Positions 35,330-46,184 of a stretch of DNA of 64,000 nucleotides are shown here, in pieces. Location of the stretch: contig CM055106.1 of the NCBI GenBank assembly GCA_029204225.1, positions 17,742,149 through 17,806,148 on the forward strand, read 5' to 3'. The translations under genes were made by a program, and so were the position numbers. The notes under the pieces are model-generated. The model was not told the DNA's origin and did not search any database. It worked only from the letters and a program-made list of their open reading frames with translations. Source of the stretch: Diphasiastrum complanatum (lineage: Eukaryota > Streptophyta > Lycopodiopsida > Lycopodiales > Lycopodiaceae). Within the stretch, counting starts at the first letter, position 1. Each line of letters starts with the position of its first letter.

Positions 35330-37635
35330 CATTTATTCATAGGAAAAAGTAGTAGGTACATTGATGAAAAAGATATATACACTTCGAAGGGTAAGTTTAA
35401 ACGAAAGTAAGCTCAAACAAGAGCGAAGCTTGCAGTAAAGTTAAGATTAATCCAGATCTTGGCATTAAAAATAAAAGTGCATAAACTATGATAATGTCAA
35501 TGGGAGTCTGCCAACTGACTGCAGCAGATCAGAAAAGTGAAGACGTGGTGAGTCGGCTAATGAAGGGAGATGAGATGTAGCAGACCCAGCCACCGTCGCC
35601 CGTTGCAGAATTGATAGGGCCTGAGCACGTTGCAGGGCAATGGAAATACGTTGTTTGAAAGAAGCCACAAGAATAGAACCAGGAATACCTTGACGCTCTG
35701 CCACCTGATGAGAATACATGCGAAGAAAATCCTCAAAGCGTCGATGCAAGGTGCCATAAGTCTCAATTGCCAGGGGAAAGAAAGCATCAGTGGGGTGCCT
35801 GTCGGAGTAGTTTTTTTCCTTCTCTTGTGTTGCCACTCCTGCCACTTCTCTTGGTGTGAAGGCAGAGTGAGACAATAGGTCACCACACGTGGGATCAGCA
35901 ACAACAACATCTGCCAAAGTACGAAGCCCATCCCGAGAGAGGACAATGTCAACCCACCTACGAGAAGAGTGGGACGCGAAAGAAGGAAGGACATGAGACT
36001 GCTCTCTGAGGACATGGAATCTTCCATCTCTAGCTATAGCGGCATGCTGCATCACTGACAACATCATGCGTACCTGTGCGCTCACTCCCAGAAGGACAGC
36101 AGAGGAGGTGGATAGCAAGAGCATCAATAGGGTGACCACAAACACACCTGGAGAGACCCAAGACCGAAGAATGAGGTAGCCCCAAACGAAGACGAAGAGC
36201 AGTGGTGAAAATGGACGAAGACAACCGAAAGGAAGGAATAACAGGCCGAGCTGACAGCCAAGCCCCCGCACCAGGACCTGCACAAGGAAGAAGCTGAGCT
36301 CGATGCAACGCCGAAGGACCCTCATAAAGCATGCTGGAAAGGGTTTGCTTGTGCACGCGCTCCAAGAGGGTCTCTTGCATGTGATCAGAGCTGAAAGTGA
36401 GGAGTTGCTCAAAAGGAGGAAGACAAGCTTGGGCAGAGAGGGGGAGGAGCTCTCGTGCAGCGATGAGGAGGTGCTGGAAAGGCAGAGAACCGCTATCCAT
36501 ATGAGCAATGCAATCCGCCAAAAGAGGGCGAAAGTCAGAGAGGAACCAAGAAGACAAAGCAGGGGTGACAAGAGCCCAGCTCCCAAGAAAAGCTGCAGGT
36601 GCAGAAGAAACCATAGAGAGAAGACCCACACCTCCACAAGAAATGGGTAACCGAGCCTGGTTCCGAGCTGAAAGGGTCTCCAAACCATCCAAAGAATCTG
36701 GGCCCAAAAGGCGGCAAAAAACAGAGCTGTCAAAGGAAGAGAGAAGATGCAAAAAGTACTGAGTAAGGGGGAAAGTCCGCAACAGATAAGAAGGACGCTG
36801 TATAAAGCAAGACATCAAGATGCCAAACGCGACCTGAGTGTTGCCCAACCGGGGAAGCAGATCTGAATGAGCAACATCCTCCTGGAGAGCCTCACCAAGA
36901 AAAGCAGAGCAGAAGGAAGCAGACCCAAAAAGAACATCCAGAATGCGAATGCCATCCGAAGGAGCAAGAAACTTTGAGGAGGGACAAAGTTCGGGAGAAG
37001 ACCTGTTGGAGACCACACTGAACACTTGTGAGGTTGAATAGGCAAACCAAGAGAAGCCAGCTGCTCAGAGAAATGATGAAATGCGAGGAGCACCGTAGGA
37101 GCAAGACCAACAATACGAGTGTCATCAGCTACTGAAGGAAATAAGTAGGAGGGAAAGGCCTCTGCAGAAGCTCGAAGTGCATGAAAATGAGCTAGAGCGA
37201 AAAAAGAACCACCCAAAGGATCACCTTGACAAGTACCTACTGCAGACTGGACAGTAGAAAGAGCCCCAGAGCGCACATGGTGAGAGGAGTCTCAGTAGCA
37301 TAGAACAACCGCACAAATGGGATAAGCTGAGCCAACTCACCACCAGCCGCGCGCAGCTCCCAAAAGATCGCAGCTCTAGAAACAGAGTTAAAAGCATTGG
37401 AAACATCCACTTGGAGAACAACCCAGTCAGGAAGGAGATCAAGGGTGACACGCAAACCATGAATGAAAGCTTCACAGCCGCCGAGAGTAGAGACGCCAGA
37501 CTGATGAGGGGAGAGAAAAGAGGTGAAAATATGTTGAAACTGAAAACATATACAACAACTAACAAGACGGAGGAGGACTTCGCCAATAGTGATGAGACGG
37601 ACGCCACTGAATGGGTTAAACGCCTCAGATCTCTA
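35330..37635 (-). pseudogene. RLE-type LINE: RT, CCHC and restriction-like endonuclease
   Basis: Minus-strand relic, 5'-truncated. RT: SGVRLITIGEVLLRLVS near 37.6 kb, DWVVLQVDVSNAFNSVSR (37.4 kb; finger/palm motif with catalytic D), GTCQGDPLGGSFFALAHF (37.2 kb), then SVADDTRIVG near 37.12 kb in place of YADD. The thumb region follows to about 36.3 kb. A CCHC-like block CVCGHPIDALAIHLLCC plus THDVV lies near 36.1 kb. After a frameshift, WVDIVLSRDGLRTLADVVV near 35.9 kb fits the PD-(D/E)xK restriction-like endonuclease of R2/CRE-type LINEs. The frame ends at 35486 and a 3' UTR with GAATAAATG runs to about 35.33 kb. Frameshifts at about 37.27, 37.02 and 36.04 kb make it non-functional. Its truncated 5' end abuts gypsy sequence. 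Confidence 0.75.
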
Positions 37636-38990
37636 GTTGTGGTTCGCAAGGGAAAACATCATTATTTGGCCGACCATGTTTCAAGAATTGAATCCGCACC
37701 AGTCAATACTGAAGTGGATGATGAACCACTAGATGATGTGTTATTTTATGTTGAAGCAGTACCTGAGTGGGCATCAGATATTGTTGAGTATCTGATGCTC
37801 GGTCAACCTAATGACTCCTTGACAAAAGTAAGGCTCAACCTTATCAATTGATTGCAGGACAATTGTATCGTCGCAGAATGGATGATATTCTTTGAAGATG
37901 TGTTTTACCGCATGAAGTACCTGAATTAATCATGTTTTCACATGATGGGGACGGAGAACATTTTGCTACAGATATCACTGTTTGCAAGCTTTTACAATCA
38001 GGGTGTTGGTGGCCTACAATTCATAAAGACACTGAAAATTTTATTCAGTCATGTGATGTTTGCCAACGGGTACGATGTCCTACGCGACAGAATTATGGAC
38101 CATTACATCCGGTTTTATCGCAAGCACCATTCAAGAAATGGGGCCTAGATTATGTTGGTCCTATTTATCTTGCGGCAAGAGGATCTCAAGCCATATATAT
38201 CATCGTAACAATCGATTTTATGACCAAGTGGGTTGAAGCCAAAGTTGTTAACATTGCTGATGTGAAATCTTCGGCTAAATTCCTCTATGAACACATCATT
38301 ATTAGATTCGGATGTCCTTGAGATCGTGGTACACACTTTGTTAATCAAACAATAAAGTGTTTGTTGGAAGACTTTTTTGTTATACACCGGTTTAGTACTC
38401 CGTATTATCCCAAGGGTAATGGCCAAGCTGAATCTTGCAATAAGATTCTTTGCACTATGATGACAAAAACGATTGAAGCGAGTCATTCTGATTGGGAACA
38501 TAAATTGCATGCAACATTATGGACATTCAGAACCGCTTATAAGAGTAGCACGAATCAAACACCTTTTCAACTAGTTTATGGTCAAGATGCTGTCATGCCG
38601 ATTGAATTTTTAGTACCATCTCTACGCATAACAGTAACAGAACGATTAGATGATGACAAATCCTTACAACTGCATCATGAAGCCTTGCACAAATTATGTG
38701 AAATCAGATTGGTGACGGGTCATGTGTTAGCAGCAGAGAAATCATGGCACGATCACCGATTACACAAAAAAGATTTGAAGGAAGGAGATCTAGCACTAAT
38801 GTATAAAACCAAGCTGATCAAAGGAAAATTGAAGTTTACCGGTGAAGGACCATATAAAGTCAAAGAAATACTGAACTATGGAGTAGTTATTTTGGAACAT
38901 TTGGATGGAAACTTTTTGATACTCCAATGAATGACAACCGATTACGTAACTTTTGGAAGCCTGTTCCGCCAGTTCAGTTAGCATGATCCG
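37636..38990 (+). pseudogene. Gypsy element C: RNase H end and integrase
   Basis: Starts abruptly at VVRKGKHHYLADHVSRIE, parallel to 30296 onward in element B. Integrase: zinc-finger histidine/cysteine text (FIQSCDVCQRVRCPTRQNYG), catalytic core WGLDYVGPIYLAARG, VTIDFMTKWVEAK, a stop at 38320, then DRGTHFVNQT, STPYYPKGNGQAES (DD-E pattern). The C-terminal part (KSWHDHRLHKKDLKEGDLAL, KFTGEGPYKVKEIL) is well kept and ends near 38930. Stops at 37848 and 38320 inactivate it. Its upstream part was cut away where the RLE-type LINE begins. Confidence 0.88.
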
Positions 38991-39291
38991 AGACTATGTT
39001 TTTATTTTGATTGTTTTTCAATTTTTTGTTTTCACTACTTGATTGACGTTTTTTTTTGAAAAAAAGAAGGAAGCGAAAATGAAAAATGTATGGAAAGACT
39101 GATGAGAAAAAGTCAAAAAATTTCATCAGCTCAGGAAAAATTGAAGAAAAGTATTTTCAAGAATCAGATCATTATGGAAAATTACTCGAAAAACCACTTT
39201 TTGGGTCATTTTTTGCACATACTATTCTAGAATTGTTCGTCGAGTTTTCAGAGACAAGATCCACCTCAGATATACCTATACTAAGTTGGGC

Positions 39292-39540
39292 GAATGTTCT
39301 TTCCACCAGTTGGTATCTGTTTTGACCTCAGGTGAATGTTCCGCATTATGCCATTTTGGGAACGTTCACCGAGCATCTTCCAATACTTAGGAACCTTTGC
39401 CGACATGCTAGATGAATTTAAAATGCCAAATTTAGGTCGGTCATAGGTTCAGATCCTAAAAATTTGCATTTATTACAATACCTAGGCAAATGACAACTTT
39501 AGGCAAATGTTGGAACCTTCGCCAGACCTACAGAACGTTC
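39292..39540. promoter_or_regulatory. Cluster of GAAnnTTC boxes, heat-shock-element-like
   Basis: Five GAAnnTTC palindromes within 249 bases: 39292, 39344, 39360, 39513 and 39533. They lie downstream of gypsy element C, where its 3' untranslated region or LTR should be. Plant heat-shock factors bind arrays of nGAAn in alternating orientation, so a heat-responsive LTR is possible. Several boxes share flanking GCC, so they may also be copies of one short repeat. Confidence 0.35.
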
Positions 39541-39802
39541 GCCAGACTGCTATTTTGGTTCGAAACCTTCGTTGAGAAAATTGGAAGCTATTTTCACAGT
39601 ATTGAGCCAGCCTGCAAAGTGTTGTCCACAACTGATCACCCAAACTAGTATTTTGTCTAATGGACCCTCCAAATTCACTTATAAGAAGGCTAAATTTGAT
39701 TCATTTGTCACTTGTGCTAGCGGAGCTCTTGCAAAAACATTACGTGACCAGAACTTTCTACCAACGTTTTTCCAGCCTTCTGATATACACTCGTGCCTAT
39801 TT

Positions 39803-40149
39803 TCAGTCATCATGTCTTTTATTGATACCTCTAAGTCTCCACGATATTCCATCCATCGTGATGTTATAGAGAGTTGCTAGGATGTTCCATTCATCCGTAG
39901 CGGTCTGAGCAACACGTATGTGGCTGATTTGAAGTCCTTGATATTGAGAGTGATAAAAAAAAATGCCTTGCCATCTCTCTGTCTCCATTTGGTGATGCTA
40001 GCTGCATCAGCCTCTAGTTTGACCTCAATGCCATCAACAATGTCCAATAGTTCGTTTGCAAGTAGAACTACTCTCATCTTGAACTTCCAGAGATGGTAGT
40101 TCTCTCCATCGAGCTTGTCAATCAGAGATGAACTGGACGATGAATCCAT
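39803..40149 (-). pseudogene. Copia Gag N-terminus, truncated
   Basis: Minus strand. Opens MDSSSSSSLIDKLDGENYHLWKFKM, the usual start of a copia Gag, followed by AFFFITLNIKDF and, after a frameshift, WNILATLYN. Ends near 39803 without a zinc knuckle. A primer site and LTR lie upstream (to the right). Confidence 0.8.
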
Positions 40150-40276
40150 TCTGGTGTAGAGATCGTTGGTAGAAACAACGATATCTGAATGCTGCTAGTT
40201 GTGCACTTGCTGAAATGATGTCTTGACAGAAACAAGACTACTAACTTGCAATAAAAATGCAAATTACTGAGCCACC

Positions 40277-40289
40277 CACTCTGATACCA
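40277..40289 (-). promoter_or_regulatory. Primer binding site of truncated copia
   Basis: TGGTATCAGAGTG on the minus strand directly after the LTR end CAAACA. Confidence 0.8.
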
Positions 40290-40992
40290 TGTTTGAAAAT
40301 GGTAGGATAGCAGCGGAAATCTGATAGCGGAGGCGCATAAAAAATTCTCCAGCCGATCTAAATATTAATTCTTATCTAACTACAAAATTGCTACTTAACT
40401 AGAATACATTGTCACCAATTTGGCAAGAGTGATGACGCTATACATTGATGATTGCATGTCAGTGCTCAGCGCATTGGGGCACAAAGTCTTAACTACTTAA
40501 TGTACTGTAGCCGTTATGCATTAGATGGTCATCTTCTTTAACTGTAAATGTTTGTACAAATTAGGTGGACTGTCAGAGATGTACTTGAGGTCATCTGACA
40601 GTTCATGAATCAACTTTTCCTTGATGATAAAGTCAGATAATTCAGACTGATCCGATTTGTCCTTTGAGTTAGATTTGTCGGTTGATGAAGAATTCGGTTA
40701 AGTCGACGAAGTCGGACATGTCGACTGATTCGGTTGATGGAGATGAGTTCGGTTGATGGGTATATACATGAGAAGTCGAAGTTGATGGAATGAAGTAAGT
40801 CGAGTATATACATTGGGAAGTCGAAGACTATGATGCTAGACACTTCGGAGGATAACTTTGTTTATACGCATGGAGAAGTCAAAGTCGATGAAGTCAGACT
40901 TTGGACTTCGGTGACTTCGAAGTTGATGGAGTCGGAGTCTTTCAGGATGCTCATTACTCAATGGATGTGGTCTTGAGCATTGAAATCCAACA
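40290..40992 (-). repeat. 5' LTR of truncated copia
   Basis: Read on the minus strand, from TGTTGGATTTC to TTTTCAAACA, with canonical TG...CA ends. The outer boundary is inferred from the TGTTGG start only. Internally it has repeats of the words GAAGTCGAAG and GTCGA. Confidence 0.6.
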
Positions 40993-41268
40993 TATTCCAG
41001 TTTAATCTAAGCATATGTCTATCTTCTTTTTAGTAAACAATACTTGCATAAAATTGACAATTAGAGATATCATGGCAGTCTATGATACATCAATTATATC
41101 TGATCTTCAAGTGTAACCCCAACAATCTATTTTAGATGTATTTTTTTACAATCATTGTTGATTCTTATTTTTTGATCTGAATCACAATGCATGATTTAGA
41201 TTAAGTGCGTCCATATAGTTGAGGATCTGAATATAAAAAATGTCCATATCTTCTGGGCAATTCTGAAT

Positions 41269-43837
41269 TCATAAGATGTTCTCATCATCAATGAATAAAT
41301 TGTCTGATTCATTAGTAGGTAGCCATGCAACATTTAGTAGCTCATCATGGTGTGGAAGAATATCAACAAAATTGATATTGATGATGGGTGTATCCAGATC
41401 AGGTAATTGGTCATGATCGATCGGGTGTGGAGAGGTACAATTATCCTGATGTTGAGCATAGTAATCGGCATTCACACAATCAATGGTAGCTAGACTGTGA
41501 CTCCAGTTTATGATATCAGTAGATTTAACATAATGACCTTTTTTGTGGCTGGACTGGTATGGCTCAAATACTGAGTTGGTGGTTGAGGATCCCTCGTCAT
41601 GTATGTGTGCAGGTTTGAGTTTACCCATTGAGTCGATTGTGACAGAAGTGTCACGATTACCAAAAGTGATTCGGCCTTTGCTCCAGTCATGAATGACTCG
41701 TGCATTGGTGAGCCACGGACGACCAAGTAGTAATTCATAAGAATAGGCATTATTGAGAATATCAAGTACTACAAGGTCAACAGAAAATTTGAGACCTCCT
41801 AGTTTGATCAGCACGTGTGGAAGGAAATCGGTAGGTCGGACCACACTTTGATCAGCCATTCAAAGCTGACAAGGAGGTTTGGCTAGCTTGTCTCTCAGAT
41901 TCAATTCCATCATGAGGGATGTGGAAATGATATTAACCCCAAAACCTCCATCGAGTACTACTAAAACTTCACGGGATTGATGATGGGTAGCTGGGATTTT
42001 GATGTTGCCCCGTTCGCTGAGTGGACTGGTTAGATGTAAGAGCATTTCAGGCAACTCATCAATAGTGGTGGTGGTATTGGATTGGATCTGTTGTTTTCAC
42101 TGGCCAGCAATCTTCCAGAGGACATTGAAGGAAAGAGTGACATTGGCTTGTAGTAAATCCTCCCAAACTTCGGTACCTTCAAGGGTTTTGCTTTCAAAGG
42201 GCTTGTGAGGTACTTTATGGGAAGAGGAAGATTGTTGGTCGGCATTACGGATTTGCTGGCGATACTCATGATGCAGTCGAATTTCTTCAGATGGGTGGGG
42301 ATAAACTATCGGGGTTGGATCATCACTTGGAGGAACAGCCTGCGGTTGAGTTTTGCTGGGTGCAAGTGTAGGGGCTGGGCGTTGGGTTTGTGTCCGAGTC
42401 AAGACCCAAGTAGGATGAGTTTCAACTGGTAAAGTTTCTACTTGCACTGAACAGACTGGAGCAGCAGGTTTGGATGGGGATGGGTAGTCTTTTACGTGAT
42501 GTTCGATACCACAATTTTCACAAGCTGGAGGGAAACAAAGTTTATCTGAGCAGCAAATACTAGGATGTTTACCTACACAGATAAAGCATCCTCGTATTGC
42601 GGGTAGTTGGTGTGTGGCAAAGACAACTTGGTTTGGATTATAAGCTTGGGCATTGGGATCCAGTGGTTGAGCATTAGAATCATAGGTATAATAAAAAACC
42701 GTTTCAGTAGAGTACTGTAGTTGAGTATTGTCTTCCACATAGTAGGTGGCTGGATCGATGGTATTCGGATCAAGATAATGGACGACGTTTTGTGGGGCAG
42801 GTTGGTTAACAACAAACTGTTGACATGGGGATGGATATTGATTTGGTGCAGGTGGTTGTGGTTGGTAAACCCCTGGTCGTGGCACATGTTGTTGTGGCGG
42901 GTAGGGGCGGTAAGCTCGATAAACGGTGGGTCTGGTGGCTGTTGGAAAATGATTTCGCAAGTGAGGGTATTCATTAGCAGTGTGATGTTGTGAGCAGATT
43001 CGACACCAGACATTTTCTCTTGCTGGAAATGATTTCTCAGTAATTTTTTTCATGTTGGTTTGAAAATTGGCAATTAGTTTATCCATATGTGATTGTTGAG
43101 CTTTTTGTGACGTTTCCATTTGATGTAGAAGTTCAGAAGATTGAGCAATATTATCAGACTTAGGACGATCCGGATTCTTAGATTTCTTTTCACGATGGTC
43201 AAAGTCATCATCAGAACCTTTGTCTTCTTCAGGGATAGCATCGGTTATCACATCTTTAAGTTGATCATAAAGGTCAACTAGTTTGAGTTCACGGTGGATG
43301 TTTTTAAGCAATCCAACTAAAAATAGTTTTATGGTTATGTGTTCAGTGATATTTTCATCAACACATTCTACTTTGAGACATTTAAAACGCTCAATGTAGT
43401 TTCAAATAGACTCTTCGCGACACATCTTGATATGAGTAATTTGAATGAACGGGCTCTGAGTTAGTTTGGATGGTTTGAAACGCTTGATGAGAGCATCCTT
43501 GAGGGTGGTCCAAAAAGCAAGATCAGGAGTTTCGAGATTCAAGTACCACTCCTTGGCGGTGCCATAGTACCATGGGAAATAGGCGAAGCTTTTCAGTTTC
43601 AGAGGTATCTCCATAAAAACGGCATGCATTATCAAAGTTTTGGAAAAATCGGACTGGGTCAGATTCGCTATCGTACTTTGGTGCATCGATACGTGGAATT
43701 CTTCGTTCCATTCGTGGAGGAGTCGGATTAGAAGATTCGGCACAGTCACGAGACATGATGCAGAATACATAGTAGTAGGGCATGACTGTATTTGACAAAA
43801 AGGGCAGTTTGCTTGTAGAATGGATAGTGTAGGACAA
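41269..43837 (-). pseudogene. Athila-like gypsy Gag and protease
   Basis: Minus strand. Gag starts near 43754 with MSRDCAESSNPTPPRMERR and RIDAPKYDSESDPVRFFQ, shifts frame near 43.55 kb (FWTTLKDALIKRFKPSK), and continues in a 404-codon frame (43311-42097) with an acidic linker, CRICSQHHTANEYPHL and CFICVGKHPSICC as atypical zinc knuckles, and a Pro/Gln-rich stretch. Protease begins near 42.0 kb with VVLDGGFGVNIIS (DGG as in the element at 19 kb), a stop at 41860, then FSVDLVVLD, YELLLGRPWLTNARVIHDW. RT and everything after are missing. Confidence 0.85.
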
Positions 43838-44650
43838 AAACTGGTCTTTTTGATTGTTATAGAATTCGCGGACAGGCTGAGAAATCGTGGAAAGGCAGAT
43901 AAAGCTAACTATAATACTCGCGAATTTTGAACAAGTACTCTGAATGTCAGAATAGTGATTTTTTTTAGATTTTCTAGAAAAATTTGACGGTTCAGAATTC
44001 GTGAATATTACAGGGAAATCGTGCTCTGTAAGGGCGATTTCTTAGGCTTGATGGCGAATTCTAACAGAGAGGTTTGACTGGCAGATAGGGAATATAGAGA
44101 AAGATATGATGTTTTGTCAATAAACGGGTGTGAGATAAAATTCGCGGAGCTGTTGAAGGACTGATCTTAATGAGATCTAGCCTTAGTAGAGTCGACGAAT
44201 TCTAAGACAAAGATTTTAATGAGAAATAAGGGATTTCTGACAGTTCAAACCCTATGTTTGTTTCATCATGAAATAAAATTAGGCAGGCCTTTCCTATCAG
44301 TATAACAGGCTGTTTTCTCAAAATCTGACTGTGGTCAGAATTCGTGGAGGTGATAAAATGAAAGATCAGAGTCTGTTAGGGCTGCAGACAGATTGGCAAA
44401 TTCTGATATACCTGGTTGGTTGTGAAAAAGGTCACTTGGGTCACTTCTTTTAAAGAAAATGCCCAAGTTGACTCTTTTGTTGCTTCCCCCCGGTTTGAGA
44501 AGTTGCTCCGCAGCTCATGTAGGACCTGGAGAGACGACGCGTGCTGTTTGTTGGTAGATAGAGATAAGCACACAAGCAAACATACAACACGGAAGCAAGA
44601 AATAAAAGAAAAAAAGGAGAAGAAGCTAGGTAGAAAAATACTTAAAAAAT
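43838..44650 (-). other. Leader of the Athila-like gypsy with a recurring motif
   Basis: Non-coding leader between primer site and gag. The word GAATTCG or close variants (often AATTCGYGGA) occur seven times, near 43862, 43918, 43995, 44054, 44138, 44194 and 44337. Confidence 0.6.
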
Positions 44651-44663
44651 GGCAACGGCGCCA
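44651..44663 (-). promoter_or_regulatory. Primer binding site, Athila type
   Basis: TGGCGCCGTTGCC on the minus strand, one base from the LTR. This is the usual primer site of Athila-like gypsy elements. Confidence 0.85.
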
Positions 44664-44664
44664 A

Positions 44665-45471
44665 TGTTGGAAGTATTTCTAGTGAGTGCTGTGGCTAGAT
44701 CTACTTACGGGTGTAGTATAGGGATGTACAGATTCGTCCACTTTTTAAGTTTCTAGAAAAGCTTCAACAAAAATATGAAGGAATGAGAGCACTAAGGCTT
44801 ACCCAACTAGTGCCCAAAACGGAAATAAACTAATTAGTAACAACAAGGAAAATTCTTGCTAAGGCTTACCCAACTAGCAAGGTGACTAGACTAATCCTAG
44901 ATTAACACCCGAAGGGTAATAAAATGAGATTGCGGCTAATACTAAACAAATAAGCAATAATGAACATGCCACAATAAAACCGATGAAAAGGAGGCAAGAG
45001 GAGGCCCGAGCACCTTCCCTCAAGCTATGCACCTTTCCAAAGGGAACACAAATGAAATAGAATGATAATTCTCCAAAATAGAGAGCAAGATAGCTTAATC
45101 TCAAAAGTGTTATTTACAATGCAAATACCTCTCCTTTTATGGCAATGAGGGTCTTCCATAAGTGTCTACTAACTTCTGGGACTAATTTGTTTCTAGCCTT
45201 TCTAGAACTTCTAACTTAGGATTTAGAACTTCAATTTTCTTAACTTAAGACAACTTAAGATAAAATATTTCTAATCTTAAGTTTCCTAAGTCTAAGTTTT
45301 AAATCTAAGTTTAAGCTATTTTATTACTATTTAAGCTTCTACTCATGGACTTACAAAACACATGCCATGGCTTGAAGTTTTTTGACAGATACTCATAAAT
45401 GGTCTTACAAAACACATGCCACGGAGTTTTTTTATTTTTTTATTTTCTCTATGTTAGCACAGTTGCTAACA
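44665..45471 (-). repeat. 5' LTR of the Athila-like gypsy
   Basis: About 807 bases; on the minus strand from TGTTAGCAAC to CTTCCAACA, with TG...CA ends. The far boundary is set by the TG start and by copia integrase sequence beginning just beyond it. No 3' LTR in the window. Confidence 0.65.
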
Positions 45472-45483
45472 GACTAATCTTCT

Positions 45484-45945
45484 AAAGTGTGAGGATGAAG
45501 TATTTAATGTCTTTCTTAAGTTCAAGAATGTTGTGGAGGGTCAATTTAACATGAAGATCAAGTGCTTAAGTTTGGCAAATGAAAACCTATCAACAAAGTT
45601 CAAAAAGGTTTGTGTGGCACATGGGATCAAGAGGGAGCTTTCAAGCTCAAAGGTTCTACATGGTGTGGAAGAAAGGAAGGTCAATCTTTTTAAAAGAGCT
45701 AAATCCACGAGGATGAATGCAAATCTTCCTAAGTTATTTTGGGGTGTGATGTGTGCTAAATTTGTTTGCAATAGGTACTCAAATGAAGACTTGGATGGTA
45801 AGAGTTCATTTGAAGTTCTTTTTGGTAAGAAGCCAAGGATGGAGCATTTGAAGATCTTTGGTGGTACTTGCTATGCCAACTCATCTTTTGGATTCTTGAA
45901 GGCAATCTTTGTTGCATATAGTGAAGTAAGTCGGGAAGGCAGCTA
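45484..45945 (+). pseudogene. Copia integrase C-terminal fragment
   Basis: Reads KCEDEVFNVFLKFKNVVEG, then a decayed core with HGIKRELSSSKV, LPKLFWGVMCAKFVCNRYS, SSFEVLFGKKPRMEHLKIFG, and AIFVAYSE. The expected DNGGE and QQNGVAER blocks are mutated (LANENL, LHGVEERK). It begins immediately beyond the Athila-like LTR, consistent with that element having inserted into it. Confidence 0.8.
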
Positions 45946-46184
45946 GGAATTTGGACACCATTATTATAGACGTTGAAGAGGTAAGGTAAAATTTCTTTTT
46001 TGACAGATCTTAATGTTTTGGTTAGGAAATATGTAGTTGGCAAAAACCAGGGATATCGAATGAGTCTTTTCAGCAAGCCGTGGAAAGGGCAAGAGAGCAT
46101 GTTGTTGGATCAATAGCCTATTTGAATTTGGAGCCTGGTGATTGCCATGGTGATGGTAGCCATAAGCAAATGTGATAATATTGT

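Noticed and set aside
36303-36762. Plus-strand frames of 84-115 codons rich in Arg/Glu
   Set aside because: They are antisense shadows of the minus-strand RT and its downstream region.
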